Shown here: in pieces, positions 21,961 to 32,724 of the stretch
Numbering within the stretch: the stretch's first letter is position 1
Layout of the letters: every line of letters starts with the position of its first letter
Source of the DNA: Sternotherus odoratus
Lineage: Eukaryota; Chordata; Testudines; Kinosternidae
Length of the DNA: 64,000 nt
Assembly: GCA_032164245.1 (NCBI GenBank)
Contig: JAVMKO010000003.1
Span: 136,451,259-136,515,258 of the forward strand
Direction: 5' to 3'
Translations under genes and position numbers: made by a program
Notes under the pieces: model-generated
What the model was told of the DNA's origin: nothing
Database searches by the model: none
Seen by the model: only the letters and a program-made list of their open reading frames with translations

Positions 21961-22638
21961 TCCTACTATATTTTCTGCTCCATGCATCTGATGAAGTGGG
22001 TCTTATCCCATGAAAGCTTATACCCAAATACATTTGTTAGTCTCAAAGGTGCCACAAGTACTCCTTGTTCTTTTTACATTATTAATGGCTCTCAGATCAG
22101 TCTCCTCCTGCATGAGGTCTTTTTTGTATTCAGTCACACCACTATGTCTGATGTGATTAAGAAAATGTAGATTGAACTTTTAGCAATAAAAAACTATCAA
22201 GTGTCTGAAAGCAAAAGCGATTTTCAGCGACCACCTGAAATCACTATTGGTGGTAGTAGTGACACCGAAGACTGGCTGCTCTTAAAATAAAGGGGAAATA
22301 TTAGCTTAAAAAAAATCTGAAGAAAAACAGGTAGACCACCTTCAAAATACTGTGTATGGTAAACAGAGAAGGATGTTAAACAAATATGCTTTATTAAACC
22401 TCAGACATAACATATGAGTAAAGGGCTATAATTTTACTATCCATCATTTACAGAGCAAATGCAAGCCAGCTCTTTTAAGCAAAGCCGTCTCCCTAGCAGC
22501 CAGCACAAGCAGTATGACTGGGCACCAGGGACTTCTGCTGGGAGAAGGGGAACAAATCCTTTCTGCAGACTGTGGAGCAGGAACAGTCTGTGGAGGCAGC
22601 TTTACTGTTTTGTATTGAAGGGGACTTAACATTTAGAT

Positions 22639-23194
22639 CAGCGGTTCTAAACCCACCGTCCAATTAGCACACAGCTGCAGTCCAGCCGTGTGCTAAAAAA
22701 ATATTCCAAATTTGGGGCTCTAATCTGAAAGGGGGCTGGCTGAGGGGGAGACAGTGTCATTCAGCCTGCATGAGGGCTCCTGCAAGAAGAGAGCTGGTAA
22801 GTGCCCCAGGGAGGTGGGGGGCAGGAGAGTGGGTCTCTGGACATGTGGTGTGGGCTCTGAGAAGGGAGGGGGTGCTGCAGCACCCCCAGATTTTAGGTGG
22901 GGCTCTGCTCCTGGGCCCCATGCCTCGGGTCCTGGCTGCCAGCCTGTGCCAGGTGCTCCATGCCTGCCTGGGTGCCAGGTATCTGGGTCCTGGTGGGTCC
23001 CAAGAAGGGTCCCGCTGCTGCCCAGCCCCGCACCCAGAACTCTGCTCCTGGCCCCACTCTGTGGAGGGGTCTCTGGGTGGGGGGCACGAGCATAGTGGAC
23101 TGTGGGGAATTTGGGGGTGGGAGCTGTGGTTCTCAGCCTATGGCCCACGTAACACATATGTGCCCCAAAATGATAAATAGGTTGAGAACCACTA
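22639..23194. mobile_element. Nonautonomous hAT element, 556 bp
   Basis: The ends are CAGCGGTTCTAAACCC and TTGAGAACCACTA. The flanking 8-mers ATTTAGAT (22631-22638) and GTTTAGAT (23195-23202) match at seven of eight bases. Noncoding and GC-rich inside. Confidence 0.75.
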
Positions 23195-23623
23195 GTTTAG
23201 ATACAGTGGCCGTACCAACCTCTCTCTCATTGGTAGAGCCCTGCAAATCTACATATATCCACATCTGCATAAAGCTATGTATATCTGTGGATATCCGCAG
23301 ATCATTTTTGCATACAGATGTTGTATCCGTGCAGAGCTCTACTCAGTGGGAAGGATAATCCTACATCTGGCTTCTTTCTTGAGTGACCTCCTCTGGCCGG
23401 CCCTGGGTACACCACCACCATGGTCCACATGGAGTTCTGACCACTGGTCCTTGAGGGAGGAAGAAAAGCCATAATACAGATTTTGAGGGGCGTGATTATT
23501 GATGAGATAAATAGAGGTGGATTTCACAGACAATAGCAAGCAGCCCACATGTGTATTGTCGTCCATTACATTTCTGATTTAAGTAGTTGTAAGATATACC
23601 TATTATACTTGAGGGAATAGTAA

Positions 23624-23678
23624 TGGCTAAACCACCCTGAACACACCTGATCCCATCTGATCTCGGCAGCTAAGCAGC

Positions 23679-23710
<32 letters not shown>

Positions 23711-23739
23711 TCCTGGGAATACCAGGTGCTGTAGGCTTA
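23624..23739 (+). rRNA. 5S rRNA-like sequence (pseudogene, SINE head)
   Basis: It is near full length, but has substitutions (CACACCTGATCCC for the usual GCGCCCGATCTCG) and lacks the terminal stem partner at the 5' end. It is not a functional 5S gene; it is the head of the SINE described for this interval. Confidence 0.8.
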
Positions 23740-23878
23740 ACACCTGGCAGTAGGTATAAAATGTCTCCAATGACAGACGGAACGACGCATGGGTTGGAGT
23801 ATACCCCAGTTGTATCACTGGTTGTGTCCAGTCTAAATGGACCCTGCCATAGTGCGGGAATAACGCTAGGAAAAACAC
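23624..23878 (+). mobile_element. 5S rRNA-derived SINE with 17-bp TSD
   Basis: The first ~115 bp read like a vertebrate 5S rRNA gene (ACCACCCTGAAC, TCTGATCTCGGCAGCTAAGC, TTGGATGGGAGACC, GGTGCTGTAGGCTT). This keeps the internal pol III promoter boxes approximately. About 140 bp of tail that I do not recognise follow (for example TGACAGACGGAACGACGCAT). The whole is flanked by a perfect 17-bp duplication, ACTTGAGGGAATAGTAA, at 23607-23623 and 23879-23895. That shows retroposition as one unit. SINE3-type elements have 5S heads; whether this belongs to one is untested. Confidence 0.85.
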
Positions 23879-24164
23879 ACTTGAGGGAATAGTAAACAAT
23901 AGCTTATCATATTCTTTGATATATTATTAAGGGCCATATCCTGGCTATGTAGGCACAAGCCCAGTTATCCCAGACTTAACAAGCGTAATTTTGTATCTTA
24001 AGCCAGAATACATCCCAAAATAGTAAAGCCTGAAAAATGCAATATGACTTGGAGTTTGTATTTTATAATGATTGTGTTGGATGAAACTTGTGTGTAGGTT
24101 GCTCATCTCCTTGCGGTTTATGTAGTCACTAGGGGTTTTTGCATAACAGGTCAATTTTGCATTT

Positions 24165-24935
24165 CTACACTACCTTCCACTAAATGATCTCAATGCAATT
24201 TACAATTAATGAACTTAATCATAAAGCACCTTACTGAGGTAAGGAACACACACAAGGAAAAACTTAAGCATATGTTTAACTTAACACACTGTGATCTGTC
24301 CCCATGAAGTTAACTAGGCCCACAGTGCACAGAATTCAACATGTGCTTAAGTCTTTGCAGGACTACCTAAATCAGGGGTCTCAAACATGCGGCCCGGGGG
24401 CCACATGCGGCCCGCAAAGCCCTTCCCTGCGGCCCGCCAAGCTTCCTGGTGCCCCCTCCCCCCGGTCCTCCCATAGCAGTTTGCAGGACGGAGGGGCCAG
24501 AAGTGGAGGCTTCTCTGCTGCCTGGCTGGGCCGTGTGTGTTTCTAGCTCTGGACTTCCTAGATTGCTCTTGCTTTGTTTGCCAAACAGCTGTTGGTGGTG
24601 CCTAGCGCTTTCCAGGAGGGAATGGGGAGCTGCGTGCTCAGAGGAGGAGGTGGGGCAGGGGTGGGACCTCTTGGAAGGGGGGCAGCAAGGGCGGGGTGTG
24701 TGTCAGTGGTGCGGCCCTCAGGCCAGTGCACTAGTCCTCATGGAAGGGGTGGAGTGGGGGCACAGCCGGGGCAGCGAGGATGTGTGTGTGTGTCAGTGGT
24801 GTGGCCCTCGAGCCAGTGCACTAGTCCTCATGCGGCCCTCGTGGTCATTTGAGTTTGAGACCCCTGACCTAAATGATTTGCCAAGGTCATCCAGTCAGTA
24901 GGTAGCAAAACTGAGAACAGACCCAGATCTGCCTT
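24165..24935 (+). repeat. MIR-type SINE split by a hAT element
   Basis: The right part, GATTTGCCAAGGTCATCCAG to AACAGACCCAGATCTGCCTT, matches the MIR 3' half. The left part is about 24165-24372. A hAT element sits between them. Confidence 0.55.
24373..24866. mobile_element. Nonautonomous hAT element, 494 bp
   Basis: The inverted ends CAGGGGTCTCAAAC and GTTTGAGACCCCTG are perfect. The 8-bp duplication ACCTAAAT is perfect at 24365-24372 and 24867-24874. Repeated GTGCGGCCCTC / GGCCAGTGCACTAGTCCTCA motifs lie inside. Noncoding. Confidence 0.93.
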
Positions 24936-24939
24936 CTTA

Positions 24940-26480
24940 CTTCTCTACTCTCAACACTGGATAATTCTTTTCATGTTCTGTTTTTAAGCCCATCTTGGAC
25001 AGAAGGGTCAACTGCTCTAGGGATCATTTCAGAGTCAGGGTACCATGTGCCCCACTAACGATGCTAATCAGCTCAAATCCGGAGGAACTGTGCAATGAAG
25101 TCCACAGGGAAAAAAAATACAAATGCAAACAAGGTATTTATCTAGGCCAGTGCCTCCAGTACCATAAGCACCTGAAGTTTTCTGCTTATTTGTTAATTTT
25201 TGTACAGTGCTGTGCACTTAGGCCTTCAAATAGAAGTGTAAGTTATTGTTCTCAGTCTAGAGCCCCCACTGTCCTGACTACCTTGACAGAATTATTTCTT
25301 AGTAAACAAAGCACTGCAACATTTCATTCACTCCATGTGTAAAAGGAAGTTAGGAAAAGAAAAATTGTACTGGCTAATGCCAGGAAGCATCTGCTAAATG
25401 AACAAAAGCCAAGGCAGTACAAGCTTCAATAAGTGCTGTAATATCAGTGCTCCTCTCCGCCAGTTCTCAGATAGGTGACTGTACTTTACTTGATCAAAGC
25501 CTTGTGTCTCACAATTTAACACTCCCTTTATATCTCTTTAATCAAGTCCAACTACATCCCCCATTGCATAATACAATGCAGTAAGATTTTCTACAATTTA
25601 AAAAGGTCAGAGCTGCTAAAAAGGCATTTGTTAAGAGAGTTCCTCCACTTTTGAATTTGCTCTCCTCCCACCATCTGCCAGAATCCAGATCTGTTAATCT
25701 TCAGGGCATGCTACAAAACACCCACATTTTTAGTTAAGCATTATTAGTGAGGAAGGAGGTGCACTAAGCGTTAATAGGGAGGTATTATTTTGCTCTGGGG
25801 ATCTTCTATTTTGTTGGCTGCTATGTGTTCATTAGGGTGGCAAGAGAAATTCATGATGTTAGGTGGCCTTACGTAATTTAACAGAGGAAATGGGTGCTTA
25901 TTTTTGCTTTTATAAATAAAAAGGAAATCATACACTGTGGTGATGAAGGCCTTATAAAAACAGAGAGAAGGTAAAGAACTGTAGTGTGTATTATCTATGT
26001 TCTGTTCTTTACATTGACCTTCCTTGTCACACTAACAAAAAAGTGTAAGGCATAATGTGCTACATCTAAACTAATCAGAAAAGAGAAAAACACTTAGAGA
26101 AGTGTTTTAAAGAGCACTTAATGTCTTAGTTATATTAAAGAATGACTGACAAGCCAATAGAAAGCTGCCTCTTTGGCAGCTGTTAGCACTTAGGGAGCAC
26201 ATACCCCACAAAACAGGAGACAGTGAATATTGTTGCAAGGTAAATTTTGCTTCCTTCAATACGGGTGCATGTGTGTGTGTTAATTTAATCTAAACCAAAG
26301 GGCTCTGTACCCACCTTGGGCTGTCTCAACCCAGCAACCCTGAGCCTAACCCACTCCTTCGGGGAGCCTTGAGTCCTACCACAAAGTAAGTAGGCAGAGG
26401 CTCACTCCAACGATTTTTTCAAACAACAGAAGGGGACCAGAGTTGACTTTACACGAAGTTTAAAGGTTCCCAGTTTTGTC
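24940..26480. other. No gene seen
   Basis: AT-rich and unique-looking. It holds a TG microsatellite near 26270 and no coding signal that I can support. Confidence 0.45.
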
Positions 26481-26539
26481 TGGCTCTGACATTCCAGTCA
26501 CGGCTGCACTTCCTGCACCTGCTGCCGGGCATTAGGGGG

Positions 26540-27600
26540 GGCCCTACCGGAGACCAGTCAGAGCCAGGACTACAGGGAAGAAGAAATAACGGGAACTTCC
26601 AGGCACGCCAAAGGCCAGTTCTGCAAACCCGGTGCGGCCGCGCGTTCGGTGCCTCGCAGCGGGACTCCGAGGCGTGGTGGCCCCTGAGGGGTTCGATGCT
26701 CGCCCCGGGCGCCCACCCCGCAGCAGGAGGCGGGCGCGGTGCTAGGAGGAGCTGAGTTTCGCTCGCCCTGGCTCCGGGGCGCGGCGCCGGGCGGTGGAGC
26801 CAGACACAAAGACCCACCACGCCTCGGCCCAAGCCCCGCGCGAGCGGCACGGAGGCGCCTCCCGGCAGCCCGTCCAGCCCAGCCCGTCGATGGCGCCGCG
26901 GGTGCAGGGGGCTCGCCTCGCACGTGGGCCGGAGCTGTCAATACAGCCGGGCTTTGTTCTCGGCGCGCCCCGGGCCGCAGGGGCAGAGCGGCGGGGCTGC
27001 CGCCCCTCCCACCCCCGCTACTCACCGCCAGCGGCTCGCTTTGCTCCGGGCGGCACCAGCCGGGTCCGGCTCGGCAAACTTTCCCGCCAGCCGTGCTGGC
27101 TCCGCAGCCCGAGCCCGGCCCCGTCCGCTGGGGGAGGGGGCGCGGCGAGGCTCGGGCGCGGGGGCGCGGCGAAGGGAAGCGGCGGCAGCTGCTACTCGCT
27201 GCTTTCGGTTTCACGGCAACTGCGCGCCCTGCCGCCTCGCGTGGGGAGAGAAAGGGGCACAACGGGGCTCCCCCGGCAGGGGCGGGCCGTGCAGCGGGGA
27301 GGGGTTTGCAGGGGCCAGGCATCGTCTGAGACGCGACCTCCCGGCTAGGGCTGACTGGGGCTTTGCTCCCTGCCCCGTCCCCTCCGCGAGCGCTGGCTCC
27401 TCTCTCGCCTCCTCCGCCCCAAGCGCTGCCCCGGCCCGGGCAGATTAAGTCCTCAGCCGCTGGAAGGTGCTGGGCCGAGCGGCTCTGAGCTTCCCACATC
27501 ACCCCAGGCGGCAGGGGCGGGCGAGGCTAAGAGCAGGAGGAGCTCATGGTGTACAGCCCCGGGGGGGCGGGAAGAGAGAGACAACGGGGAGTTGTCTTTT
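26540..27600. promoter_or_regulatory. CpG island, probable TRAF5 promoter and first exon (minus strand)
   Basis: About 1 kb of GC-rich DNA dense in CpG stands out from AT-rich flanks. Long frames cover it on both strands, which is a base-composition effect; none resembles a known protein. On the minus strand a strong donor, GCG|GTGAGT, ends a possible exon at 27026. RCOR3 runs the same way and ends about 5 kb away. In human the next gene, in the same direction, is TRAF5, whose first exon is noncoding. The TRAF5 name therefore rests on synteny only. Confidence 0.55.
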
Positions 27601-27649
27601 CATCTCTAAAGCCCATGTTCTGAAAGTAGACAGGTGCATGAGGGGGGGT

Positions 27650-28860
27650 CTACTTAAGATCCCCTTTCTGCAAAAGCTTAAACATGACTAACTTTAGACT
27701 ACTCATCACACGTAAAAAATTACACACCTTACTCAGGAAAGCCACCAGGCCCGAATGTCAAATGAGCTAATGAAATAAGTGTAAAAAGTAGAAAATACCA
27801 CCCCTTTCCAAACTGCAACTGTCTACAGAGAACACAAACCGTAATACTAAACACTGAGCATGTAACACAATTTTATACATAAAGCATCCTAGTATATTAC
27901 CAAGATAGAGCTAGACACCCACCCACTTTTAAAAAATTACTTACATTTCAGAAGTCTTGATAAACAGCATAATACAGAAATGACACCACCTCACATTTCC
28001 TAACTAAATTCAATCCACTACTAGTCTACTTTTACTATGTGCTGCATAGAGAATGTTAACTTCTAGCCCAGAAGTGGCTACTTTTCAGTGAGGAAGTACA
28101 CTCAGCATACATATATACATAGTTTTAAGGTTTATCAAACACTTTGACAGCAGATTTGAATGAATGACAACAGGATAATAGTACAGAGCAATGGAAAAAT
28201 GCCATCAGATGAAGTTGATTCCCCTGCAAAGTTACCTCCTAAAAGTAGCAGCAAAATTAATTATTACCCTAAATCTCAGTAGTTTTCAGGCACCCAAAAA
28301 GATTCAAAACACTGAAAATTACTTTAGCAAGCTGAAGTTAGGCAGCTTTGCTGGTGGAGAATGGTACCCAGGAAGCAAGCTCTTCAAAGGGCTTCCATCA
28401 AAAGTTTCCTTATATTAAAAAGAATTTCACAAAGACAACACAACAGGATAAAAAGTTGTTGTTTTTTAAAAGGAAGGTTTAATTTTAGAGTCATAATCAA
28501 CTGACAGTGTCCTAAGAGCTGTGCAAGTAACTTCCATGCAGTTCAAAAAATATCCTTTTAATAGCACTTAAACCTGGCTTCCCATTCAAAAAACAACCAA
28601 AGTTTCATATTAATTTGTACCACTCAATTTTAGGACCATAAATACTGTATTGAGAAGCTTTGTTGTCCATTACCCTTCACTTACTGTCCTGCTCTCTGAA
28701 GATAAGTGTCTGCATCATGATATCCTGTAACTACTTTTATAAACCAGAGAGATTTAGCTTTTACTCTTACCAATTTTCAGTCTCAGCCTGACTCTGAAGC
28801 ATTTGTAATCTACCGGTAACTACATTTACTAAAGTTACCCAATTTTTACATTAAAATAAT
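27650..28860. other. No gene seen
   Basis: AT-rich intergenic sequence between the CpG island and an L2/CR1-like remnant. Short frames lack any recognisable motif. Confidence 0.45.
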
Positions 28861-28879
28861 AAAATGCTTGATTTGCACA

Positions 28880-29310
28880 CTAGTGCTTTATCTTAAAGGG
28901 CTTTTTGCTCCTTATTCATCTTTTACAGACTCCAGAGCAACCCCTCAAATCCCTTCACTGGCTTTCCACTTTAAACACATTTTGAAGATCCTTGCCTTTC
29001 CCATAGTCTGTCCCTCATCCCAAACACAACCTATTCCCCTTATTTATTACTCCTTCATTCCTTGCTCTGAGCTTCACACCTTTTTTCAAGCTGTTTCCTC
29101 TTCTTTGCAGGCAAGACACACAAGCCCTTACCAGTCACCTTTATATGCAAGCCTCTTTTTCCAAGAGTCCCTCTTACAGCTGCAATATCACTATGTCCAT
29201 CTAGCCTCCTCCATAACTTAACAGTTGCTCCATGTTTTACTTTATATGGACTGTAAATTCTTCCAAGTGGGGACTGTCTTATAAGTGTTATGTACACTTC
29301 CTTTATGATG
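28880..29310 (+). repeat. L2/CR1-like LINE 3' remnant
   Basis: It ends with GGACTGTAAATTCTTCCAAG and TGGGGACTGTCTTATAAG, the recurrent amniote LINE 3' motif. A similar end occurs at 53880-53950. Frames here carry no protein signal. Confidence 0.5.
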
Positions 29311-29799
29311 TCAAGAGGTAATGTTCTAATTAATAATCAATGTCATTTAAAGCTGAACAATTAAGACTGGAACTTTGTGCCCCTCCATATTTCATTTATG
29401 TGAATCAGATTCTTGAACCTAGAAACACTTTGTCCATATCAGACCTTGCACTTTTAATTTTGCCATTCATTTTGAATTGTTGCTGTTTATTTTCAGTTAA
29501 TAAAGAAATCTAAACAGTACAAAAGAAGAGCTGTAAAGTTATACTGTTTCTGAACAATGTAGGATACACTTTCTCTACCAAACTTAATAAAAGTGTGCAA
29601 TCATTTTATATTTCTTAAAAGTGACAATATTAAGACAACATGAAAATGTGCTGAGTTCATTTCCTAAACTAGTTATAAAAAGACAAAACCAGGAGATTAG
29701 TGGTATGGCAAAAACAAAATCTCCACTGAAATTAACACCATTGAATAATTTTATTTCTAATTATTAAAAAAATATAAGTGAATTTAGAAGATAATCACA

Positions 29800-32385
29800 G
29801 TATAAGGGCCCTTAAATTTCAGACCATTACAAGGTACATAAAAATAGAAGACACAGATTCCTTTAAAACTTTAATCCTTTGATTAAGCAGCAAGCATATC
29901 ACTCTTCCAGGCAAAAACACTGTTTAAAAAACAACCTCCCACCCCCAAAACAAGACGTGCAAACTGTATGCACATATTCTGCAAAGCACACAATAAAAAG
30001 GACATTTTGCTATGTACATTTGTTTAGTACTACAACTGCTAAGATTTCCCTACTGTGTGCCACAGTGTACATAAACTAAAGTACACTACACCCTTGCCCC
30101 CCAAATACAGCACTTTTGCCCAGTTACAGAATATTTAAACAGGATTAAATTGAATTACAATGTACTGAACAGTTGATAGCAGTCAGTGGTGTCCAACTGT
30201 ACTGCAATACCCAACATTTTGCATACTGAAATTCTATTGACAATAGACAAGACAAAAATTAGCAAAGGTACAGTACACACACCAGGGAGACTCAATATCA
30301 GTATTTAAAAAAAAGATGCATACTGAAAGATGCAGTCTACTTAGGTAACAATTAAAATTAGATATTTAAACAATTATGTCAAAATGCACAAGACAGGGTA
30401 TTGTCAGCCTGAAAGTCAGAAGATCAACCAGACTTCATGTAGTTGTTTGAGGGGCCCTTTTGGCCCCCAAAGCAAAAGTTCCAATGATCATGAAGAACTC
30501 TTCATAGTTTGTTTTACAATGCTGCTTTTCATTTTGGAACAACCACTATCTAATGTCCACGTGGTGGTTGGGAATCTAATTTTGGTGCAAAAGAAAACCC
30601 CAAAAAGGGACTTTAGTACTTAGAGCTAAGCACATTAGCAGAGACAAATGTTTAAAAAAACAACAACCCCAAAGTCTCCTATTTCTGAAAAGTGTTTTTA
30701 TGTAGGGTTGGCACCATAACCACAATTAGGGCTACATGTCTGATTTTAATATTAAAGTTACAAATGTAGTAGGTAAAAGGCTTCTACAAGAACTTCCCTT
30801 TGCACAGATACAAGATTTCAGCAAAACTGTTAAACATCAGGACAGTTGAACCACTGAATCTGTAAGAGACTGAAGATTGTAAATTCCAATTTTAAACTGA
30901 AGATCCAGTTTATTTTTAAGGCCCAGTCTATATTAGGCCAAGAACAGATAGTTATGGAATTATACTTAAAATATTCAAACACTGTTCCAGCTAACAACAG
31001 TGTGGTGGTCAATATGGCTGCAGGACACAGTATTTTAAAAGCAAACATTTTTCCATAGCTTGACCCAGTCCACACTGGCTCCCAGTCCACACTGTGTTTG
31101 AGAACAGTAACTTTAAACATTTACTTACCCAAGTTTCTGGCCTAGGTTTTTTAGGGGAGTTGACAAACTTAAAATTTCACATTTTTGTCACTAAAGATGC
31201 AAATTATAATTTCAGATAATTGGGTAATTTAGTTTCTCTAGTAAAGTTCCCCAACTCCTAACCAAAAAAATTTAGAAGGATCAACATCAAATGCAGACCT
31301 CCATTACTATTTAATTGTTTTGTATTTAATACAAATAAAACAAATTAAAAAACCCCAAAACCAAACCCAGATCGGGGAAGGTAAAGCTTAGATAACCCTT
31401 TAGCCTTCTCTGAAATTAGATTGTTTCACATAGTCCCACCATCGCAACATTTGAGGGCACGTTCCCTGCTAATTGGCATTACCAGTATTTCAGTTAAAGC
31501 TTTAGGTAAAGAGGAATAATATAGAGTATGTATCTCTAGATACGACCATTTACAAATAGATTAAAAACTACTAAGTGTAATAAGTGGAGTAGCCACATTA
31601 CAACAGTGGTCATTACTGGTATTTTTAATCATCTCCTTGGACCTGGAAGTTGCTGGCACATCCACTTCCTACAATTTTGCACTAGGAAATCAGACAGTTT
31701 ATAAGATTAGAACACACACTGCTGGATTTAACACGTTTGGTACAATAGCAGAGCAGATCTTCAGATTACTTTTTCAAAAGGAGTATTTAATGATAAAGTA
31801 TTTTAAAGAAAGTAAAGTCTGTTTTGAGAAATCTATTTTAAAAAGTCTATAGTTTAAAAGTGCATGAAATACTTCTATTTATCTGAACTGCAGGCTACCT
31901 ATTAATTCTTACACTCCTAACATAGGAAAACAAAAATAATCCCCCACATTAAATTTCTACTGTCAGTTAAGGAGTTGTCACAGTTCCTAAATCTGCCAGA
32001 CTCTTTGCGTTCCTGTACTAATACGTTTCAATATAAAGAATTTTAATAAAATAAATAGAGTAAAAAAAATCAGTTAAACAAAATCTTGGTGTACAGAACA
32101 TTTATTTGCTTAAGAGATTAGCTTCCTTCGACAGTTATTCATATGGATAAGGGCTGAACTGTAGGCAATGTTTTGCTGTACAAGTCTTCCGCACAGAAGA
32201 TTATTTTATACAGATGGACTTTCATGTGGTTCCACTGCTAAGATTATCAGCTTGCTTCTCTGTGTAAAACTGCTTCACAATACTTTGGAAGGCTTGCCCT
32301 TTTCTCCCCTTCATTATTTGAGAAAAGTGGACACTGATAAAATTTTATCGAAGGAGTTGCGATAGTTCTGACCTATTTCACTTCT
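29800..32385 (-). other. Probable RCOR3 3' UTR and downstream flank
   Basis: This AT-rich stretch after the RCOR3 stop has no convincing open frame and no recognised repeat. That fits a long 3' UTR. Minus-strand AATAAA signals (TTTATT on the plus strand) occur for example near 32100, 29750 and 29485. Sequence alone cannot tell which of them is used. Confidence 0.45.
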
Positions 32386-32724
32386 TTAGTGCAGAGTGGA
32401 CTGAGATTCTGTCTGAATTCCAATAAGTGAGGGTGGCTGTTGGCCACTGACTGTGGATAATACCGGCCTTGGATTTAGACGAGGAGGCATAGAATTAGCT
32501 GGGCGGATGAGTGGTGGTGGAGGCTGGTTTAGGGTTGGTCTGGGCTGAATAAATCGAGCCTGTTGCTGAAGTGGTGGAGGCTGACGATGGAGAGCAGGAG
32601 CAGCCGGAAGTGTTGGACGAAGTAACGGAGGAGGCTGGTTCAAAGTTGCTACAGGGGTTGCTGGAGCAGATGCCTGGGCAGGAGGTGAAGGGCCTAAACA
32701 CTGAGTCATCTGCGTGGCTTGTCC
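32386..32724 (-). CDS. RCOR3: RCOR3 last coding exon, Pro-rich tail and stop
   Basis: The 339-bp coding part of this exon begins [17 protein letters not shown], contains the [10 protein letters not shown] repeat twice, and ends [11 protein letters not shown] then TAA at 32386-32388. The acceptor is TTGTCTTTGTGTAG. The proline-rich extension is a feature of the long RCOR3 isoform. Confidence 0.95.
   Translation of the reverse strand, partial: GQATQMTQCLGPSPPAQASAPATPVATLNQPPPLLRPTLPAAPALHRQPPPLQQQARFIQPRPTLNQPPPPLIRPANSMPPRLNPRPVLSTVSGQQPPSLIGIQTESQSTLH

Larger units (their letters stand above)
14386..22070 (+). mobile_element. PLE copy 2 (Penelope-like), split by a hAT and a DIRS insertion
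   Basis: Segments at 14386-14748, 15294-15689 and 21328-22070 are collinear parts of one element. The first encodes the RT catalytic block (MGTYIAPQYANIFIADLEQ, YLRYLDDIFIIW). The second encodes the segment after RT (KKQTDRARRVLRSHLLQDRP). The third encodes the GIY-YIG endonuclease region and C-terminus (KRIKGHKSDVKNYKIQKLGG, EHFNLPGHSITDLKVVILQQ). The 3' tail includes a GT/AT microsatellite (21937-21957) and GATGAAGTGGGTCTTATCCC. The 5' end is truncated at the RT. Confidence 0.85.

Noticed and set aside
23624..23739. Functional 5S rRNA gene
   Set aside because: The 5' stem is incomplete, substitutions are present, and the target duplication encloses a longer retroposed unit.
26570..27502. 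310-codon frame and plus-strand frames in the CpG island
   Set aside because: Pro/Ala/Gly/Arg-rich translations on both strands, with no known domain; they arise from GC-rich composition.
28191..28418. 75-codon plus-strand frame
   Set aside because: No recognisable motif, no splice context and ordinary AT-rich composition.
29055..29297. 80-codon basic minus-strand frame resembling a small nuclear protein
   Set aside because: It overlaps an L2/CR1-like LINE end and has no splice context or known motif.
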